The position numbers and the translations under genes are program-made. Below the pieces are notes generated by a model. That model searched no databases. It was not told where the DNA came from and saw nothing but the letters and a program-made list of their open reading frames with translations. A DNA stretch of 33,060 nucleotides, from the NCBI RefSeq assembly GCF_030697065.1, contig NZ_JAUYQU010000104.1:1-33060 (forward strand). Direction: 5' to 3'. Below are positions 30,193 through 33,060 of the stretch, piece by piece; the first letter of the stretch is position 1; the number at the start of each line of letters is the position of its first letter. This DNA comes from Bradyrhizobium sp. (GTDB taxonomy: Bacteria > Pseudomonadota > Alphaproteobacteria > Rhizobiales > Xanthobacteraceae).

Positions 30193-30293
30193 CTCCTGCT
30201 TTCCCCCGGCGTGGTCCTGTTCGAGTCCCGTGACAGCATGGCGGGCGCATGACGCTCTTCAATGGTCAGTATGTCCGATGGATGCCGGCCGAT

Positions 30294-31466
30294 TCAACCC
30301 TTCGATCCCCTCTTGATGCCGTCGAAGATCGAAAGCGCCCGTTCGAATTTGGCGTTGAACAGCCACATCGCATCGAGAATTTCGCGGAAGGTCACGGATG
30401 TCCTTGCCCGGTCGGCTCGTCCATAGGCGAACATGCTGTTGTTTCGCAGATATCCCATGATCCTGGGGTCCGAAACCCGGTAGCTCATGGGGTTGCCGGA
30501 CCGAAGCGCGGATTTGGTCGGGCTGGGAATGATCTGGATCAGTTCGAACAGTTTCAACTGATCGATCGGATCGGGCAGCGCCTTCACGATGTCAGGGATC
30601 TGCGGGAAAATATCCGCATGCGCGTTCATCAGCGCGTCCCGCACCGAGGTCCAGTGGTTGTAGCGACGGTCCAGATTGCCGAGCCGCGCCTCCTCCCTGT
30701 CGTCACGAAGGTTCAGGCCGGGATCGAGCGATGCGATCGACGGCTTGATCGCGGCCCACTTCCTGCGGCCATTTTCAGCTTCAGGCGGACCTGTTTGCAG
30801 GCTTCCCTTGTATTTGTTCGAGCGCGCATTGCCGATGGTCTGGTTGCCGTTGGTCTCGGCAAAAAACAGCCCCAGGCTGATGCGGCCGGCCGCGTCGGCA
30901 TCCGCGGCACCGAGACCTTTGGCGCGCGCAATCACCCTGCCGAGATCGACGACGTCCTTGAACGGCGTGTCTGATTTTTGCGCATTGGCGGGCGGCGCCT
31001 GCATGACCTCGAAAATCTTCACGTACTCGTCGATCAGCGGCTCGAGGTCGGCGTCGAAATAGGCGGGCGGGATTCCCCATTTATTGGGCCGTCCGATCCG
31101 CGACGGAAGCACGTCGGTGAGATCCTTGTAGGTACTCATCGTGCTGTTGCGCGCGAGGTAGAGCGCCTGTCCCGGCAGGTTGGGCAGCGGTTGTTTCGAA
31201 TCGATCTGCGCGCGCCGCTGGCGCAGGATCGATTTGAAGTTGCTCAAGGCTAGATTGTAGCCGGCGAGCGCATCCGATTGCGCTTGGGTGAGCGTGCCCG
31301 TCTGAGCCATGGCAGGGGAGACGAAGCCGGGACGGCCGATATGGGCCGGGACTAGCGGCGCGATGGTATGGGCAATCGGATCGAAGGCGATGCAGGCCAG
31401 CGGCGCGAGCCAAAGTCCGAGCCCAGGGGTGGCCGCGCGGCCGGCGGCATGACGTTTCATTCCCAT
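30294..31466 (-). CDS. Exported protein of unknown function, about 390 residues
   Basis: The N-terminus has a long, Ala/Pro-rich export signal, with probable cleavage after 'SPAMA|QTG' near residue 53. The mature part is mostly alpha-helical: a coiled segment ('LTQAQSDALAGYNLALSNFKSILRQRR' in outline), then a central domain with 'LGLFFAETNGNQTIGNARSNKYKG' in outline. The E-T-N and Y-K-G-S-x-Q-T-G elements recall the catalytic Glu region of lysozyme-like transglycosylases, but I cannot confirm the fold. The C-terminus is polar. Either ATG of 'MGMKRH' could start it; the second overlaps the stop of a 30-codon frame. Its neighbour downstream is a peptidoglycan amidase, which makes a cell-wall role plausible. 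Confidence 0.75.
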   Translation of the reverse strand: MGMKRHAAGRAATPGLGLWLAPLACIAFDPIAHTIAPLVPAHIGRPGFVSPAMAQTGTLTQAQSDALAGYNLALSNFKSILRQRRAQIDSKQPLPNLPGQALYLARNSTMSTYKDLTDVLPSRIGRPNKWGIPPAYFDADLEPLIDEYVKIFEVMQAPPANAQKSDTPFKDVVDLGRVIARAKGLGAADADAAGRISLGLFFAETNGNQTIGNARSNKYKGSLQTGPPEAENGRRKWAAIKPSIASLDPGLNLRDDREEARLGNLDRRYNHWTSVRDALMNAHADIFPQIPDIVKALPDPIDQLKLFELIQIIPSPTKSALRSGNPMSYRVSDPRIMGYLRNNSMFAYGRADRARTSVTFREILDAMWLFNAKFERALSIFDGIKRGSKG

Positions 31467-31626
31467 CTCAACGCCCCGGGGTTTGGCGAATGACCCGCAC
31501 CGGACCTCTGTGATTTCTCCAGAGTGAACTTTTTCGGCGCTTCCATCATCTTAACACACTCGAGAAGGAGTTCCTGAGATGGACGAGTAAGGCGCGTGCG
31601 GAGCGGCGGCAAGGTGAGATTATTGA

Positions 31627-32670
31627 TTACGGTGCGCGCGGCCGGCTGGCGATGACGAGGGCTATGCCGCCGAGAATGGCGGCCGACGAGAGCGACAGAC
31701 GCAACGTGATCGTCTCCCCCAGCACGAGGGTGCCGGCAAGCGCGGTGATGACAGGCACACTCATTTGAACGGACGCTCCCCGGGCCTGGGACAATCCGGG
31801 CAAGGCCGCGTACCAGATCGTGTAGCCGAGACCCGACGCGACCGCTCCCGAGGCGATCGCGTAGACGAGACCGGATTGGTCGAGCTTCGTGCCGAACATA
31901 GCCGTCAACCCGAGCAGGATCGCCGCCAACGGCAGCGCTCTCAGAAAGTTTCCAGCGGTGGCGGCGAGTGGGTCGATCGCGCCGCGACCTATGAGAGAGT
32001 ATGCGCCCCAGGCGATCCCGGCGGCAAACATGAGCAAAGCACCGCCGATCGGCGGCGCCGCGGCGCCAGGCATCAGCAGAACAGCCAGACCGGCGAGCGC
32101 GACGGCGAACCCCAGCCATTGCGGCGCCGTCAGCCGCTCGCCTCGCACGAGGCCTGTCGTCACCATTGTCGCCTGCACGGCGCCGAACAGCAACAACGAG
32201 CCGGCGCCGGCGGAGAGCGTGAGGTAGGCGAAGGAAAAGGCGGCCGCGTAGGCAACAAGCGCGAATGCGCCCCGCCAGGACCCCTGCATCAGGCTGGTTC
32301 GCCCTGTGCAAGCGAGTATGAGCCAAAGCGCCACGACGCCGGATCCGATGCGGACCAAAGTGAAGCTCGCCGGATCGATCGAACCTTGATCGAGCGCAAG
32401 GCGGCAGAGCACCGAGTTGGCGGCGAACGCGAGCATCGCGAGGATCGTCAGGCCGATGGTGCGCGGCGTCGGCAGGTGCGACGATCTCGCCGTGCCTCGT
32501 TCCTCGCCGGTGCATCGAGAATAGACGCGCCTGAGATAAGTCGCGTTCAGGGACATTCGGGCCGCCGCTCGATCCGCCTTTGGCGATTCCCGTGCCGGAA
32601 CCGCGTCCACGAAGTGGAGAACGGTGTCTTGAAGCGCTCCAGCCGGTTCTCCGATTTCCCGCGCGCTCAT
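31627..32670 (-). CDS. DMT superfamily (EamA) transporter with long N-terminal extension
   Basis: 347 residues. From residue 70 the protein is a ten-helix drug/metabolite transporter built of two EamA repeats, with 'FAANSVLCRLALDQG' opening the first and 'GLGYTIWYAALPGLSQARGASVQMSVPVITALAG' in outline closing the second. It would export a small metabolite or amino acid across the inner membrane. The ATG at 32670 overlaps the stop of the upstream MaoC-like gene (ATGA), which supports that start, yet it leaves about 70 residues of non-membrane, Arg/Ala-rich sequence before helix 1, which is unusual for the family. Internal starts (for example 32556) have no ribosome site. Confidence 0.85.
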   Translation of the reverse strand: MSAREIGEPAGALQDTVLHFVDAVPARESPKADRAAARMSLNATYLRRVYSRCTGEERGTARSSHLPTPRTIGLTILAMLAFAANSVLCRLALDQGSIDPASFTLVRIGSGVVALWLILACTGRTSLMQGSWRGAFALVAYAAAFSFAYLTLSAGAGSLLLFGAVQATMVTTGLVRGERLTAPQWLGFAVALAGLAVLLMPGAAAPPIGGALLMFAAGIAWGAYSLIGRGAIDPLAATAGNFLRALPLAAILLGLTAMFGTKLDQSGLVYAIASGAVASGLGYTIWYAALPGLSQARGASVQMSVPVITALAGTLVLGETITLRLSLSSAAILGGIALVIASRPRAP

Positions 32671-33060
32671 GGCCTGTCCTGTCGTGCGGCGCCATTTTGC
32701 GGATCAAGCAGCGGCATCGTGTAAGTCGTTGCGGTACCAAGAACGCAATCGTCCCCGGCGGCATTGCGTACCGTCGTCACCAGCTTGCAGATAGGCTTGT
32801 CGCTGCGGACATGTTCGACCTCGACTGTGGCGGTGATCGTCTCTCCGACGCGTACAGCCTTGACGAACCGCCAGTTGGTCTCGAGGAATACGGTGCCGGG
32901 CCCGGGAAGATCCTCTGCGACGACGGCGTTCAACAGGCCGGTCGTGACGCCGCCCTGCACGATCAGTCCGCCGAACGGAGACTTCGCTGCCAGGTCGGCA
33001 TCATAGTGAATCGGATTCCTGTCTCCCGTCATTGCCGTGAACATCTCGACGTCACGCATC
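32667..33060 (-). CDS. MaoC family dehydratase (R-hydratase-like), 5' end cut by window edge
   Basis: At least 130 residues of a hot-dog-fold hydratase. 'FTAMTGDRNPIHYDADLAAKSPFGGLIVQGG' in outline carries the catalytic Asp and His of (R)-specific enoyl-CoA hydratases, in the pattern D-x-N-P-x-H. The C-terminal strands ('TVEVEHVRSDKPICKLVTTV') complete the fold. The frame is open at the window edge, so the true start may lie outside; family members usually have about 15-20 more residues before this point. It ends in an ATGA overlap with the DMT transporter. The enzyme hydrates enoyl-CoA; why it is coupled to an exporter is not clear. Confidence 0.88.
   Translation of the reverse strand, partial: MRDVEMFTAMTGDRNPIHYDADLAAKSPFGGLIVQGGVTTGLLNAVVAEDLPGPGTVFLETNWRFVKAVRVGETITATVEVEHVRSDKPICKLVTTVRNAAGDDCVLGTATTYTMPLLDPQNGAARQDRP

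Noticed and set aside
31457..31560. 30-codon frame (starting MMEAPKKF) ending inside the start of the exported-protein gene
   Set aside because: The overlap resembles a leader peptide, but there is no ribosome site and no sign of attenuation structure, so I do not call it.

Overview
The window is GC-rich DNA from an alphaproteobacterium, most likely of the Bradyrhizobium/Rhodopseudomonas group. The evidence is protein style (Crp/Fnr regulator, DUF3775, PRC-barrel and Golgi-type Cys-rich proteins), a 20625-20710 palindrome of the dispersed 'CGTCATTGCGAG' class familiar from that family, and two sites matching the alphaproteobacterial general-stress sigma factor EcfG (GGAAC-N16-CGTT). I see no tRNA, rRNA, CRISPR array, transposase or prophage gene. 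It reads as ordinary chromosome with many short operons.

Layout. 1-2591 (minus): an acyltransferase-3 protein followed by a DevC/MacB-type permease and its ATPase, which is cut by the left edge. 2797-6393: a 25-residue membrane peptide, a YddA/SbmA-like ABC exporter with a 60-residue companion, a DUF3775 protein, and a secreted Arg/Asp-rich protein with 21-residue repeats. 6968-9313: an SDR dehydrogenase, a ferric-reductase-like membrane protein and a divergent TetR regulator sharing two TGTA-N9-TACA palindromes. 9322-10341: a PRC-barrel gene and a PPC/DUF296 gene that converge on one terminator, each behind an EcfG-type promoter. 10601-16339 (plus): an envelope block of two tandem LTA-synthase/MdoB-like transferases, an LpxO-like hydroxylase, a Cys-rich secreted protein and an OmpA-like protein. 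16354-18710 (minus): an osmoprotectant-type ABC system with a fused permease/binding protein. 18999-23631 (plus): an SsuBC/TauBC-type ABC transporter with its binding protein, then a NUDIX protein and a threonine aldolase. 23612-25794: a nitroreductase-like protein and a PPK2 kinase diverging from a TTGA-N6-TCAA (FNR/FixK) site. 25796-27075 (minus): a DUF1989 protein translationally coupled to a YqcI/YcgG (GntA-like) haem N-hydroxylase. 27208-28836: small proteins, a zinc ribbon and a Crp/Fnr regulator. 29143-33060 (minus): an N-acetylmuramoyl-alanine amidase, an unknown exported protein, a DMT transporter and a MaoC-like hydratase cut by the right edge.

The best leads are: the DUF1989 + GntA-like pair, which looks like an uncharacterised guanidine-group pathway; the tandem LTA-synthase-like genes, one with Ser and one with Thr at the nucleophile position and the second apparently starting at ATT; and the regulatory sites (paired TetR operators, paired EcfG promoters, FNR/FixK box). 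Protein family assignments come from recalled motifs and were not checked by any search.
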